The notes below the pieces were generated by a model, which made no database searches, was not told where the DNA came from, and saw nothing but the letters and a program-made list of their open reading frames with translations. The translations under genes and the position numbers were made by a program. From Chersky-840 sp035532735 (lineage in GTDB: Bacteria; Actinomycetota; Acidimicrobiia; Acidimicrobiales; UBA8190), in contig DATKQM010000071.1 in NCBI GenBank assembly GCA_035532735.1, positions 1 to 48,720 of the forward strand: a stretch of DNA of 48,720 nucleotides. The letters are read 5' to 3'. Below, piece after piece: positions 39,901-48,720 of this stretch (its first letter is position 1; each line of letters starts with the position of its first letter).

Positions 39901-40968
39901 TCAGCTGGCCCGGGCCCGCACCACCGAGTCGCGCCAGGGCTCCACCAGGTGGCGGACCTCGTCGCGCTCGCCCGCCACCAAGACGTACTCGAGGTTCTTG
40001 AGCCGGCCTACGGTCCCGACCCGCTCTCCAGCCGGGTTGTGGATGCCGATCCGTGCCCCCACGTACCGGTTCGAGGCGAAACCGAGGACCTCCACATGCC
40101 CACGGGCCCGACACATCTCGACCAGCTCGTCGAGGCCCATCCACGACTCGTCGTTGTACGAGAGCACGAGGACCCGGGCCCTGACGTCGCGCACCACCTG
40201 TCCGAGCGCGCCGGACATGGTCCGTCGGGAATTGAAGGCGCTCCGTTCCCCGTGGCGGATCTCGGTCCGCTTGCACGCCACCCCGTAGTGATCGGGCGCG
40301 TCCCACGCCACGAGTGTCTCCCAGATGTGATAGTTCGCCTCGTACCGGTGCTGGTTGTAGGGCGGGTCCAGATAAGCCAGATCGAAGTCGCCGAGCTCCG
40401 ACGCCACCACACAGGCGTCGCCCCGCACCGCTCGACCCGGCCCCGCCAGCAGCGTCGGCACCCGGAGCTCGAGGGGTCGGAAGGAACGATCGGCCCAACG
40501 CTTCACGTACGCCATCTGGACCCCGGTCGTCGAGTCGACCCGGTCGGCGGCCTCGAGAAGGCTCGTGAGCAAGACGGGCTCCATCCACGTTCCCCTATGT
40601 CGCTCCTCGATGGCGTCGCGCACGGCGTCGATCCGCGCCCCGTTGAAGGGTTGGAAGAACCGGGACCGTTCGCAGAAGGTCTCGGTGACGTACCCGGGCC
40701 GCCCCGGCACGGCATTGAGCTCGGCCACGGCCCGCTCCAGCCCGTTTCCGTCGACGGTGTCTGCGTCGGTGGCCAGGTAACAACCGGCGAGCGCGGCCGC
40801 ATACCTCGTCGAGTCGACGGCGGTCACCTCGACACCTTCGGCCTTGAAGGCCTGGGCGACGCGTGTCGTCCCCGTGAACAGATCCAGGGCGGTCCGGGCC
40901 TCGGCACGTCGCGCCAGCTCGGCGAGAACGGGGACGAGCCGCCGCTTGGACCCGAGGTACTTGATCAC
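39901..40968 (-). CDS. DNA adenine methylase (D12 class)
   Basis: 355 residues from the GTG at 40968, overlapping the upstream phosphoribosyltransferase stop (GTGA). 'MIKYLGSKRRLVPVLAEL' is the typical D12-class opening, SAM-binding motif I is 'ALDLFTGTTRVAQAFK', and the catalytic motif IV is 'LAYLDPPYNQHRY' (DPPY). It should methylate adenine N6 in duplex DNA. No restriction endonuclease gene is visible on either side, so this is an orphan methylase and may act in regulation or replication rather than host defence. The recognition site is unknown. Confidence 0.85.
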   Translation of the reverse strand: MIKYLGSKRRLVPVLAELARRAEARTALDLFTGTTRVAQAFKAEGVEVTAVDSTRYAAALAGCYLATDADTVDGNGLERAVAELNAVPGRPGYVTETFCERSRFFQPFNGARIDAVRDAIEERHRGTWMEPVLLTSLLEAADRVDSTTGVQMAYVKRWADRSFRPLELRVPTLLAGPGRAVRGDACVVASELGDFDLAYLDPPYNQHRYEANYHIWETLVAWDAPDHYGVACKRTEIRHGERSAFNSRRTMSGALGQVVRDVRARVLVLSYNDESWMGLDELVEMCRARGHVEVLGFASNRYVGARIGIHNPAGERVGTVGRLKNLEYVLVAGERDEVRHLVEPWRDSVVRARAS

Positions 40969-41642
40969 GCTGCACCTACTGGCCCTACTGGCCGGTCCAC
41001 GAGGAACCTGGCCACCTCGTCATCGCTCAGCTGACTGAAGTCTTCGTACCACTCGCTGAGCCCGAAGAACTTCTTCGGCGTCTCGACGCACACGACCGCG
41101 TCGGCGACATCCCGGAGCGCCTCGACCGCGTCGGGTGGACCGACCGGCACCGCCAGGACGACCCGGGCCGCACCCCGACGGCGCATGACTTCGATGGCGG
41201 CCCGAGCGGTGAACCCCGTCGCCAATCCGTCGTCGACGACGATGACGGTCCGACCTAGTACCTCCACGGGAGCCCGGCCGCCTCGACACACAACAAGACG
41301 GCGCTCGAGCTCGATGGCCTCTTGCGCGGCGACGCCGTCGATCACGTCCTCGGGCACCCCGAGCTTGGCCACGAGCGCGTCGTTGGTGACCCGCACACCG
41401 TCCTCTCCGATCGCCCCCAGGCCGAGCTCGGGCTGTCGGGGATGGCCGAGCTTGCGCACCACGACGACGTCGAGCGGGGCGTCGAGCGCGCTGGAGACTT
41501 CGAAGGCCACCGGCACACCGCCTCGCGCCATACCCATCACAACCGGACCCATCACCGCCGGCTGCTCTTCATCGAACAGACCCGATCGGACGAGCACTTC
41601 GGCCAGGCGGCGGCCCGCGTCGCGACGATCGGCAAAGGCCAT
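40965..41642 (-). CDS. Phosphoribosyltransferase-family protein
   Basis: 225 residues, COG1926-like. The N-terminal 'FADRRDAGRRLAEVL' and 'VVMGMARGGVPVAFEV' lead to the PRPP-binding loop 'VIVVDDGLATGFTARAAI'. The C-terminal 'PKKFFGLSEWYEDFSQLSDDEV' is characteristic of this subgroup, whose substrate is not established. It could act in nucleobase salvage or another PRPP reaction. It overlaps the adenine methylase by 4 nt and lies 3 nt after the CxxC protein gene, so these three form an operon. Confidence 0.85.
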   Translation of the reverse strand: MAFADRRDAGRRLAEVLVRSGLFDEEQPAVMGPVVMGMARGGVPVAFEVSSALDAPLDVVVVRKLGHPRQPELGLGAIGEDGVRVTNDALVAKLGVPEDVIDGVAAQEAIELERRLVVCRGGRAPVEVLGRTVIVVDDGLATGFTARAAIEVMRRRGAARVVLAVPVGPPDAVEALRDVADAVVCVETPKKFFGLSEWYEDFSQLSDDEVARFLVDRPVGPVGAA

Positions 41643-41645
41643 GCC

Positions 41646-41966
41646 CTACCGGCGCGGCGCGCCGAACCGGCGCATCCACCAACCCGGGTCGCGGGCATGG
41701 GCGTGGAAGTGGTCGGGGATCTGGCGCATGACGGCGTCGACCGACCATGTCTCGGCCCCGAGCACCTCATCGGCCACGCGTCCGAGGTGCGCCATCATGT
41801 GGTCCCGATCGCTCTCGGGAGGATCGGTGCCATGGACCTTCCACACCACCATGGGCACCGCGCAGATCTCGCAGTCAGCCACCCAGCACACGTCGTCCTC
41901 GTGATACCAGGTCGTGAGCCGCGCCGCCTCGCACAACTCGCAGCCCTTTCCGGCTCTGCCGGTCAT
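41646..41966 (-). CDS. Small conserved CxxC protein, unknown function
   Basis: 106 residues. Two cysteine pairs, 'CELCEAARL' and 'DCEICAVPM', bracket 'TTWYHEDDVCWVA', and the C-terminal part holds 'VMRQIPDHFHAHARDPGWW'. The pattern suggests zinc binding, with a faint likeness to HIT-type proteins, but I would not assign activity. I recall near-identical layouts in other actinobacteria, all uncharacterised. It is probably the first gene of the operon with the phosphoribosyltransferase and methylase; its start is 50 bp from the kinase stop. Confidence 0.75.
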   Translation of the reverse strand: MTGRAGKGCELCEAARLTTWYHEDDVCWVADCEICAVPMVVWKVHGTDPPESDRDHMMAHLGRVADEVLGAETWSVDAVMRQIPDHFHAHARDPGWWMRRFGAPRR

Positions 41967-42016
41967 GCGCCGGTCATTCCCTTCACGATGCCCCGGTCAC
42001 GAGGAGATGCGCCCGC

Positions 42017-43948
42017 CTACTTGCTGAAGAGCGTGACGGTGGCCCCCGGGAGCACCGACGTCCCGGCAGCCGGGCTGCTCAGAAAGACGTGGCCGCTGAG
42101 TGAGCCCCCTCCGCTGACCGGAGTCAGCCCGAGGGCCTGGAGCGCGGCGATGGCCTCGGACACGGTCATCTCGTACAGGTTCGAGGGGATCGTGACCGGT
42201 TGGGGACCCTGCGACACGACGATGTTCACCGTGCTCCCCTCCAGCGCGCTGCCTGTCGGTGCCCATGTGATCACCAAATTGTTCGCCACAGTCGGGCTGT
42301 ACTGCGAGGTGCAGTTGGCGAGGAGGCCGACCGCCTTGAGCGTGGTGGTGGCGCCGGCACAGTTCTCGCCGGTGAGCGAGGGGATGGTCTCACTGGGGGG
42401 CCCCGCCGAGACCGACACGGTGATGGTCGACCCGTAGGGGGCACTCCCCTGCGGGCTCCACGCGATCACGGTCCCCTTCGCCACACTGGTGGAGTTCGGA
42501 TCGGTGCACGCCGTCACGAAATGCGACTGCAAGAGCAACGCCGTGATCGCAGGGCAGTCACCGGTCACCGTTGTCAACACCGGGACAGCGACGGCGGGCA
42601 ATCCCGACGAGGTGACAACCGACACCGAGCTGCCGCGCTTGAGCTTCCTCCCCGTGTGCGGTTGCTGGCTCAGGATCTGGCCGAGCGGCGCGGTGATCGA
42701 AGTCTGATGGCCCACGACGCGCACCTGGAACTGTTGGTGGTGCACCTTCGCCTTGGCTTGGGCCACCGTGAGCCCGGCGAGGGCCGGGAGCTTGTAGCTG
42801 GGTGTGAGGATGATCTTCGCCTTCTGGAGGGCGAAGACGCCCCCGGTGCCGCCCAGCGCCACCACCACCACCACGATGGCGACGACCCAGGGCCATCGCC
42901 GCCGGCGGTGGCGCACCGCCGCGGCGCTGTTCGTCACACCGACGGCGGTGGCGAAGGCCAGGACGTCGGGGTCTTCGGCTCCGCGCCCCCGGCGGCCGGT
43001 GGTGGCCGGGGGCGGCAGGACCATGCCGTGATTGGTGAGGTCGTCTTCGAGGGGCGCGGCGACGGGTCGAGGCATGACCACACCGGCCCCACCGGCCCCG
43101 GCCAGCCGGAGCTTCTCGGGCGCGGGGAGCTCCTCGGCCAAGGCGTTGAGCCGGGACTCGAAGCCGGCCGCGTCGAGCCTGTCCTCGGCATCGGGTGTGG
43201 CCGCCTCGCTGAGCACGTCGGCCAGTGGGCCCAGGCCGTCATGGCCCGGAAGCTCGGCGCCGACGCGCGCCATGAGCGTCGAGATGGTGGTGTCGGCGGT
43301 GAAGGGGACCACCCCCGTGACCGCCTCGTAGAGGACCAGGGCCAGTGAGTAGACGTCGGCCCGACCGTCGACCCTGTGGCCGAGTGCCTGCTCGGGCGCG
43401 GCGTACCGGGCCGTGCCCACCGTCGTCCCGGCCGGCTCGGTCAGCGACGCCTCGGCCAGCGCCCGGGCCAGGCCGAAGTCGGCGACCCGCAACCGACCCT
43501 CCTCGTCGAAGAGCAAGTTGGCGGGCTTCACGTCGCGATGGACGAAGCCACGGGCATGCGCGTAGGCGAGCCCTTCGGCGGCCTGGGCCCCGACGGCGAC
43601 GGCCTGGGCCAGGGTCAGCCGGGTTCCCTCGTCGAGCATGTCCCGCAACGACCCACCGCCGAGGAACTCGAGCACGAGGAACGGCCCCTGCTCGTCCTCG
43701 CCCCAGTCGTGGACCGCCAGCACGTGCGCGTTGGCCAGCGCGGCGGCGGCTTGGGCCTCGGCCCGGAACCGGCGAAGGAACCCGCCGTCGGCGGCCAAGG
43801 CAGGGTGCAGGACCTTGACGGCCACACGACGTTGCAGTGTCGTGTCGAACGCCGCGAACACGTTCGCAGACGCCCCGCTTCCGAGTGCAGCCTCGATCCG
43901 GTAGCGGCCGGCAAGGACCCGACCGATGGATTCGGTAATGGTCGACAT
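42017..43948 (-). CDS. PASTA-domain Ser/Thr protein kinase (PknB-like)
   Basis: 643 residues. The N-terminal Hanks-type kinase has the Gly loop 'LGSGASANVF', Lys45 ('VAVKVL'), the catalytic 'HRDVKPAN' (Asp139), 'DFGLARA' (Asp157) and 'GTARYAAPE'. A single TM segment at about 353-373 is followed by about four extracellular PASTA repeats ('PALAGLTVAQAKAKVHHQQFQVRVVG...', 'IPSLTGENCAGATTTLKAVGLLANC', ...) that bind muropeptides or peptidoglycan in characterised kinases. Cys pairs inside the PASTA repeats may form disulphides. It likely links cell-wall status to division or growth. The usual rodA/pbpA/phosphatase partners are not next to it. Confidence 0.93.
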   Translation of the reverse strand: MSTITESIGRVLAGRYRIEAALGSGASANVFAAFDTTLQRRVAVKVLHPALAADGGFLRRFRAEAQAAAALANAHVLAVHDWGEDEQGPFLVLEFLGGGSLRDMLDEGTRLTLAQAVAVGAQAAEGLAYAHARGFVHRDVKPANLLFDEEGRLRVADFGLARALAEASLTEPAGTTVGTARYAAPEQALGHRVDGRADVYSLALVLYEAVTGVVPFTADTTISTLMARVGAELPGHDGLGPLADVLSEAATPDAEDRLDAAGFESRLNALAEELPAPEKLRLAGAGGAGVVMPRPVAAPLEDDLTNHGMVLPPPATTGRRGRGAEDPDVLAFATAVGVTNSAAAVRHRRRRWPWVVAIVVVVVALGGTGGVFALQKAKIILTPSYKLPALAGLTVAQAKAKVHHQQFQVRVVGHQTSITAPLGQILSQQPHTGRKLKRGSSVSVVTSSGLPAVAVPVLTTVTGDCPAITALLLQSHFVTACTDPNSTSVAKGTVIAWSPQGSAPYGSTITVSVSAGPPSETIPSLTGENCAGATTTLKAVGLLANCTSQYSPTVANNLVITWAPTGSALEGSTVNIVVSQGPQPVTIPSNLYEMTVSEAIAALQALGLTPVSGGGSLSGHVFLSSPAAGTSVLPGATVTLFSK

Positions 43949-44047
43949 GGTCCACGCCCAGGCTACTGAGGGGCGGCTGCCGCCTGGTGGACGGCCACCA
44001 CCAGCTGTGACCGAGTGGCCGCACCGGCAGACGGCCGATCCGGGACG
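43949..44047. other. Short intergenic region between kinase and ligA
   Basis: Ninety-nine bases between the kinase start and the ligA stop. The kinase promoter must lie here or within the 3' end of ligA. I see no clear -10/-35 pair and no terminator. Confidence 0.4.
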
Positions 44048-46225
44048 TCAGGACCCGGGGATCTCGCCGGCCTCGAGAAGCTCCTGGAACCGGGGGGCCT
44101 CCACGATCGGAATCCCCAGCTCCTCGGCCTTTTTGAGCTTGGCCGCGCCCGGATCGGTGCCCAGGACGACGGCCCAAGTCCGCGCCGACACGCTCCCGGG
44201 CGACTTGCCTCCCCGGGCCAGGATGGCTTCCTCGGCCTCCTCCCGGGTGTAGCCCGGCACGGTCCCGGTCACCACGACCGACCGGCCCGCGAGGGTCTGA
44301 GGGAGTTCGTCCCCGACCGCCCCCTCAGCACCACCGGCACGGTCGACATCACCAGCACCGATGACCCCTCCCGTCGGAGTCGCTGCAGTCGTCCCGGATG
44401 CCGCCCGCCCGCCGGGCTCGGTCAGAGCCACGCCGGCCAACCGGAGCTTGTCGATGACTCGTCGGTTGGCCTCGGATGCCACGAACTCCACCACGCTGTC
44501 GGCGATCACCGGGCCGATCCCCTCCACCGCGGCGAGCTCGGCCAACTCGGCGAGGACCAACGCGTCGAGCGACCCATAAGCGCGCGCCAGGGCCCGGCTC
44601 CCGGTGGGCCCGAGATGCCGGATCCCGAGCCCGACGAGGAGCCGGCTCAAGGGCCGGGCCTTGGAGTCCTCGATGGCCGCCAGGAGGTTGTCGACCGACA
44701 GGTCGCCGAACCGCTCGAGCGCGACGAGCGGTTCGGCACCGAGGAGATAGATGTCACTGGGATCATGCAACAAGCCCGCTTCGACGAGTTGGACGACACG
44801 CTTCTCACCCAACCCCTCGATGTCGAGCGCGCCCCGAGAACCGAAATGCACGATCCGCTGCACCCGCTGGGCGGGGCAGTCGATGTTCGTACAGAAGGTG
44901 TCGCTCTCACCGGGAAGGCGCACGAGCGGCCCCCCACAGCTCGGGCACTTCTTCGGGAAGTGCCACGGACGCGACCGCTTGGTCCGGTCCGACAACACCG
45001 GCCCGACCACCTCGGGGATGACGTCCCCCGCTTTGCGCACCACAACCGTGTCACCGGATCGGACGTCCTTCAACCGCACCTGGTCCTCGTTGTGCAAGGT
45101 GGCGAGCCCGACCGTCGACCCTCCCACGAACACCGGCTCGAGCACGGCGAAGGGCGTGGCCCGTCCGGTCCGCCCGATCGACACCATGATCCGGAGCAAT
45201 GTGGTGGTCCGCTCCTCGGGCGGGAACTTGAAGGCGATGGCCCAACGCGGCGCGCGCGAGGTCGACCCCAGCCGGCGCTGCAGTTCCAGGTCGTCGACCT
45301 TGATGACCACCCCGTCGATCTCGTAGTCGAGATCGTGCCGGTGCTCCTCCCAACGCCGGCAGAAGGCCTCGGCATCAGCGGTGCCCCGAACCACCGTCAC
45401 GTGGGGGTCCACGGGGAGACCGCACTGGCGCAGCAGCTCGAGCCCGTCGCTGTGACTCTTGATGACAGGCCCATCGTCCATGGCCCCGAGCTGGTAGGCC
45501 CAGAACGAAAGCTCGCGCGACGCGGTGATCCTCGAGTCCTTCTGCCGCAAGGATCCCGCCGCGGAGTTCCGGGGGTTGGCGAAGGTCTTGAGCCCGGCAT
45601 CGAGCTGGCGCTGGTTCAGCTGTTGGAACGACGACACCGGCATGTACACCTCGCCCCGCACCTCGACCACCGATGGGAGCGGTCCCCGTTTCTTGGGCCA
45701 GCTGATCCGGTCGGGCACCGCCCCGATGGTGGCGACATTGGCGGTCACGTCGTCTCCGGTGACCCCGTCGCCACGCGTCCCGGCCTGGACCAGCCGGCCG
45801 TCCTCGTAGACGAGCGACATGGCCAGCCCGTCGATCTTGAGCTCGCACACGAAGCCGGCATCGGACGTCTCGGGCGCGATGCGCGCCATCCGGTCGAACC
45901 AACCGTGGAGCTCGTCCACACCGAAGGCGTCGTCGAGGCTCATCATCGGCGACCGGTGCTGGACGGGAGAGAACAGCAGTGACGGCGCGCCCGCCACCCG
46001 GCGCGTGGGCGAGTCGGGGCTGATGAGCTCGGGATGGGCGTCCTCGAGCAACCGCAACTCGCCGATCAAACCGTCGTAGTCGGCGTCGGTGATCTCGGGC
46101 GAGTCGAGTTGGTAGTACCGCTCGTCGTGATGCGCGATCAGGGCCCGCAGCTCTTCGACCCGTCGCGCCGCACTGCGGGCGGTCGATCCGACCGCACCGC
46201 CTGTATCGCTCGAAGCGTCGGCCAT
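44048..46225 (-). CDS. ligA: NAD+-dependent DNA ligase
   Basis: 725 residues, somewhat longer than the usual ~670 because of a Gly/Ala/Thr-rich linker before the BRCT domain (about 625-660). Domain order is intact: Ia, adenylation with Lys130 in 'CELKIDGLAMSL', OB fold, zinc finger ('CPSCGGPLVRLPGESDTFCTNIDCPAQ'), helix-hairpin-helix repeats ('GLGIRHLGPTGSRALA', 'VEGIGPVIADSVVEF') and the C-terminal BRCT. It seals nicks in replication and repair and is essential in most bacteria. The start is ATG at 46225, 21 bp after mnmA. Confidence 0.96.
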   Translation of the reverse strand: MADASSDTGGAVGSTARSAARRVEELRALIAHHDERYYQLDSPEITDADYDGLIGELRLLEDAHPELISPDSPTRRVAGAPSLLFSPVQHRSPMMSLDDAFGVDELHGWFDRMARIAPETSDAGFVCELKIDGLAMSLVYEDGRLVQAGTRGDGVTGDDVTANVATIGAVPDRISWPKKRGPLPSVVEVRGEVYMPVSSFQQLNQRQLDAGLKTFANPRNSAAGSLRQKDSRITASRELSFWAYQLGAMDDGPVIKSHSDGLELLRQCGLPVDPHVTVVRGTADAEAFCRRWEEHRHDLDYEIDGVVIKVDDLELQRRLGSTSRAPRWAIAFKFPPEERTTTLLRIMVSIGRTGRATPFAVLEPVFVGGSTVGLATLHNEDQVRLKDVRSGDTVVVRKAGDVIPEVVGPVLSDRTKRSRPWHFPKKCPSCGGPLVRLPGESDTFCTNIDCPAQRVQRIVHFGSRGALDIEGLGEKRVVQLVEAGLLHDPSDIYLLGAEPLVALERFGDLSVDNLLAAIEDSKARPLSRLLVGLGIRHLGPTGSRALARAYGSLDALVLAELAELAAVEGIGPVIADSVVEFVASEANRRVIDKLRLAGVALTEPGGRAASGTTAATPTGGVIGAGDVDRAGGAEGAVGDELPQTLAGRSVVVTGTVPGYTREEAEEAILARGGKSPGSVSARTWAVVLGTDPGAAKLKKAEELGIPIVEAPRFQELLEAGEIPGS

Positions 46226-46246
46226 CAGCCGAAGGGTACCCGGGGG

Positions 46247-47347
46247 CTATGCCGGCGCGGACCCGGTCGCCGTCGCCGCGCCCAGGACCGCGTCGGGGTC
46301 ACCGGCATCGTAGAGGGCGACGGTCTGTCCCGGTGCCACGAGTGCTTGGGGCTCGTCGAACGCCACAGCATCGCCCTCCCAGGTGCACGGCGTCGCGGAA
46401 CCGTGGGCGCTCGTCTGCCCGAAGGCCCGGTCGCCACGTGCCAAACCAGCGCCGACCCAGGTGATCCGGTCGACGGCGACATGTCTGCACACGGCCTCCT
46501 CGGACCTGCCGACGGTGATCCGTCGCGCCGGGACATCGACATGGAGGGCATACCGTCTCCGACCGTCGACGGCCACACCCAACCCCCGCCGCTGGCCCAC
46601 GGTCACGAGCTCAACGACCGGGACACGGCCGACGACATCGCCGCTTCCGGCCTCGACGAGCTCGGCCCCGTGCAGCTCGATCCGGTCGGCGAGGAAGTCC
46701 CGCCGGCCCCGACCGGAGTGGATGAAGCACACATCCTGGCTGTCGGGCTTATCCGCGGTCCGCAGCCCGACCGCCGCGGCCCGGCCCCGGACCTCGGCCT
46801 TGGTCAGCTCCCCGACGGGAAAGATCACCCGGGCCAGGTCGCGCTCGCTGAGCATCGACAGCACGTAGGACTGGTCCTTCTTCTTGTCGGTGCCCCGTCG
46901 CAACGTCAAGCCGTCACCTCGAACGCCGTCACCCCAACCAGCGTCACCGCCCACTCCATCACGGCGACCGACGACGCGGGCGTGGTGCCCGGTGGCGAGC
47001 GCGTCGAAGCCCAGGCGCGTGGTCCGGTCGAGAAGCATCCCGAACTTGATGGACCGGTTGCACTCGATGCAGGGATTGGGTGTCCGGCCCGCGGCGTGGT
47101 CGGCCACGTACGGCGTGACCACCGACTCCTCGAAGGCGTCGGTGAAGTTGAAGACGTGGTGGTCGAGACCGAGCTGCTCGGCTACCCGTCGGGCATCGTC
47201 CACGTCAGCCACCGAGCAGCAGCCACTATCTGAGACCCCGCCCCACAGCTTCAGGGTGGCACCCACCACGTCGTGGCCGGCCTCGGCCAGCACCGCGGCG
47301 GCCACCGAGGAGTCCACCCCGCCCGACATCGCCACCAGGACCCGCAC
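46247..47347 (-). CDS. mnmA: tRNA-specific 2-thiouridylase
   Basis: 366 residues from the GTG at 47347. 'VLVAMSGGVDSSVAAAVL' is the PP-loop that adenylates U34. Catalytic cysteines lie in 'TPNPCIECNRSIKF' and 'DSQDVCFI'. A ~20-residue Gly/Asp-rich insertion (about 130-150) is not typical. It thiolates the wobble uridine of Lys, Glu and Gln tRNAs using sulphur from the cysteine desulfurase encoded 2 nt upstream; the direct pairing with iscS is common and fits the pathway. Confidence 0.94.
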   Translation of the reverse strand: MRVLVAMSGGVDSSVAAAVLAEAGHDVVGATLKLWGGVSDSGCCSVADVDDARRVAEQLGLDHHVFNFTDAFEESVVTPYVADHAAGRTPNPCIECNRSIKFGMLLDRTTRLGFDALATGHHARVVGRRDGVGGDAGWGDGVRGDGLTLRRGTDKKKDQSYVLSMLSERDLARVIFPVGELTKAEVRGRAAAVGLRTADKPDSQDVCFIHSGRGRRDFLADRIELHGAELVEAGSGDVVGRVPVVELVTVGQRRGLGVAVDGRRRYALHVDVPARRITVGRSEEAVCRHVAVDRITWVGAGLARGDRAFGQTSAHGSATPCTWEGDAVAFDEPQALVAPGQTVALYDAGDPDAVLGAATATGSAPA

Positions 47348-47349
47348 CG

Positions 47350-48546
47350 TCAGGCCCGCAACCGCTCGACGACCTTGGGCATCACTTCGAGGACGTGGTC
47401 AATCTCGTCACCGGTGGTCGTGTACCCCAAGGAAAACCGAATGCCGGATCTGGCCTCGACCGGACTGAGCCCCATGGCCAACAGGACGTGACTGGGCTCG
47501 ATGGCACCACTGGCACAGGCCGCCCCCGCCGACGCGCAGACACCCTCGTCGTCGAGGAGCATGAGGAGCTCCTCCTGGTCCACACCATCGACCCGGAGGT
47601 GACAACTCGAGGCGATCTTCACCCTCTTCACCACTCCGCCGTCATCCACCTCACCGACTCCGGCGCAGGGCGCGCTCTCTCCCACATTCGCGATCGACGT
47701 GGTCAAGCCCTCGGTCAACCGGTCGCGCAATGCCCCGATGCGCGCCACCGTCTCGTCGCGGCTATCGGTGGCGACTTTCAAGGCGGCCGCCATGCCCACC
47801 AACCCGGCCACGTCGTGGGTCCCGGGACGTCGGCCCCGTTCCTGGGCTCCGCCGTGGATCACGGGCGCCAGTGTCGTCCCGTTGCGCACGACGAGCGCGC
47901 CCACACCTTTGGGCCCGCCGAACTTGTGGCCGCTCACCGACACGAGGTCGGCCACCGCGCCGAGGCCGGCGACATCGAGCCACCCCACTGCGGCCACGGC
48001 GTCGGTGTGGAGCAATCCTCCCGGAGCTCGCTCGCGCACCAACGCGGCGACCTCGGCCAGAGGCTGGACCGAGCCCACCTCGTTGTTGACGAGCATGACC
48101 GACACGAGGGCGACGTCGGGGCTGAGCACCTCGGCCAGGGCGTCGAGGTCGACAACCCCGGCCCGGTCGACCCTCACGGTGATCCCACCGCGCGCCGCCA
48201 CGGCGTTGAGCACGGCGTGGTGCTCGACCGCCGAGCACACCGCCGTGGTCGGCCCCGATCCCGTCCCCGATCCCGTCCCCGACCCGGACGCCGACCCCGG
48301 GGCGCCGAGGACGGCCAGGTTGTCGGACTCGGTTCCCCCCGAGGTGAAGACGACCTCGCCGGGCTCACATCCCAGACACCGTGCCACCTCGTCACGCGCC
48401 TCGTCGATCGCCATCCGGGCTCGACGAGCCCTCGAGTGCGAGCCAGACGGGTTGCCGTAGTGCTCGGTGAGATAGGGGACCATGGCCGCCAACGACTCCG
48501 GGCGCAGCGGCGTGGTCGCGGCGTGGTCGAGGTAGGCCTCCATCAT
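47350..48546 (-). CDS. iscS: Cysteine desulfurase (IscS/NifS family)
   Basis: 398 residues. PLP enzyme with 'YLDHAATTPLRPE' at the N-terminus, cofactor histidine in 'AVEHHAVL', PLP lysine in 'SVSGHKFGGPKGVG' and the persulphide-forming cysteine in 'GVCASAGAACASG' near residue 340. A GSGTGSGTGSG stretch (about 84-95), made by a 12-bp repeat, is inserted before the cofactor loop. It supplies sulphur to MnmA and possibly to Fe-S assembly. ATG 48546 and ATG 48543 are adjacent; a TAGCCT box just upstream suggests a leaderless transcript from the second. Confidence 0.93.
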   Translation of the reverse strand: MMEAYLDHAATTPLRPESLAAMVPYLTEHYGNPSGSHSRARRARMAIDEARDEVARCLGCEPGEVVFTSGGTESDNLAVLGAPGSASGSGTGSGTGSGPTTAVCSAVEHHAVLNAVAARGGITVRVDRAGVVDLDALAEVLSPDVALVSVMLVNNEVGSVQPLAEVAALVRERAPGGLLHTDAVAAVGWLDVAGLGAVADLVSVSGHKFGGPKGVGALVVRNGTTLAPVIHGGAQERGRRPGTHDVAGLVGMAAALKVATDSRDETVARIGALRDRLTEGLTTSIANVGESAPCAGVGEVDDGGVVKRVKIASSCHLRVDGVDQEELLMLLDDEGVCASAGAACASGAIEPSHVLLAMGLSPVEARSGIRFSLGYTTTGDEIDHVLEVMPKVVERLRA

Positions 48547-48720
48547 CCAAGGCTACGTCGGCCCGTCCCCGACCCTGACGGCTCATGTAAGGGACACCGG
48601 CACCGTGGATCCACCACGGGGCTGAGGTCCCAGGGTTGCATGGTCATCCCGGCTGGTCTGGGGGGTGGCGTCGAGATTGGCTCTGAGGGAGGCCCCTGTG
48701 GGTCTGGCCTCGTAGCTCTG
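48547..48720. other. Right edge of window, upstream of iscS
   Basis: No coding sequence can be supported. CCGTGG-ATCCA-CCACGG forms a 6-bp hairpin at about 48605-48621. The iscS promoter lies in the first bases. Confidence 0.35.

Overview
This 48.7-kb, very GC-rich window looks like a chromosomal segment of an actinobacterium, plausibly Acidimicrobiia. The evidence is the mycobacterial-type SerC, a DUF222/HNH endonuclease, GatCAB, a PASTA-type Ser/Thr kinase, many 4-bp start/stop overlaps, and promoters whose -10 box sits 6-10 nt before the start codon, the arrangement of leaderless actinobacterial mRNAs. The lineage is inferred from gene content only.

Layout. 1-2460: edge of a mobile element, with an excisionase-like helix-turn-helix protein, a ribbon-helix-helix/PIN toxin-antitoxin pair and a tyrosine integrase. 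2478-9088 (minus): a branched-chain amino acid (BCAA) operon, leuB-ilvE-cimA, followed by a conserved hypothetical protein, an alpha/beta hydrolase and an acyl-CoA dehydrogenase. 9288-12483 (plus): greA-leuC-leuD and mscL. 12554-14416 (minus): leuA. 14505-20728: a small membrane protein, an anti-sigma/ECF sigma pair, serA, an aspartate-type aminotransferase, and divergent serC. 20784-27616 (minus): ilvB-ilvN-ilvC-tldD-tldE. 27757-32281: a methyltransferase, ilvD, a two-TM protein and a DUF222-HNH protein. 32431-36563 (minus): esterase-gatC-gatA-gatB. 36672-43948: an SCP2 protein, an MFS exporter, an SDR, an adenine methylase with a phosphoribosyltransferase, a CxxC protein and a PASTA kinase. 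44048-48546 (minus): iscS-mnmA-ligA.

Physiology. The window encodes almost all of leucine, valine and isoleucine biosynthesis. Isoleucine probably comes from the citramalate route, since cimA is present and no threonine deaminase is seen. The serine genes serA and serC are also here.

Main discovery. Three BCAA transcription units (leuB-ilvE-cimA, leuA, ilvBNC) each start with a tiny, apparently leaderless leader peptide. Their ends are rich in the regulated amino acids: ...VIVIE, ...NLLLT and ...RLLVVLR. In each, a hairpin starts at or within 2 nt of the leader stop codon and is followed by an intrinsic terminator before the first structural gene. This is a coordinated set of ribosome-mediated attenuators. 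Two of them share sequence (the same 13-mer after the terminator and a similar hairpin arm), so they look like duplicated modules with re-tuned control codons.

A second pattern is an unusual load of short tandem repeats (9-24 bp units), several of which begin with or contain the stop codon of the adjoining gene (leuD, ilvC, anti-sigma, SCP2). One repeat triplicates the -35 box of the leuB leader promoter. The ECF sigma gene appears to have lost its start by a 1-bp frameshift or an assembly error.
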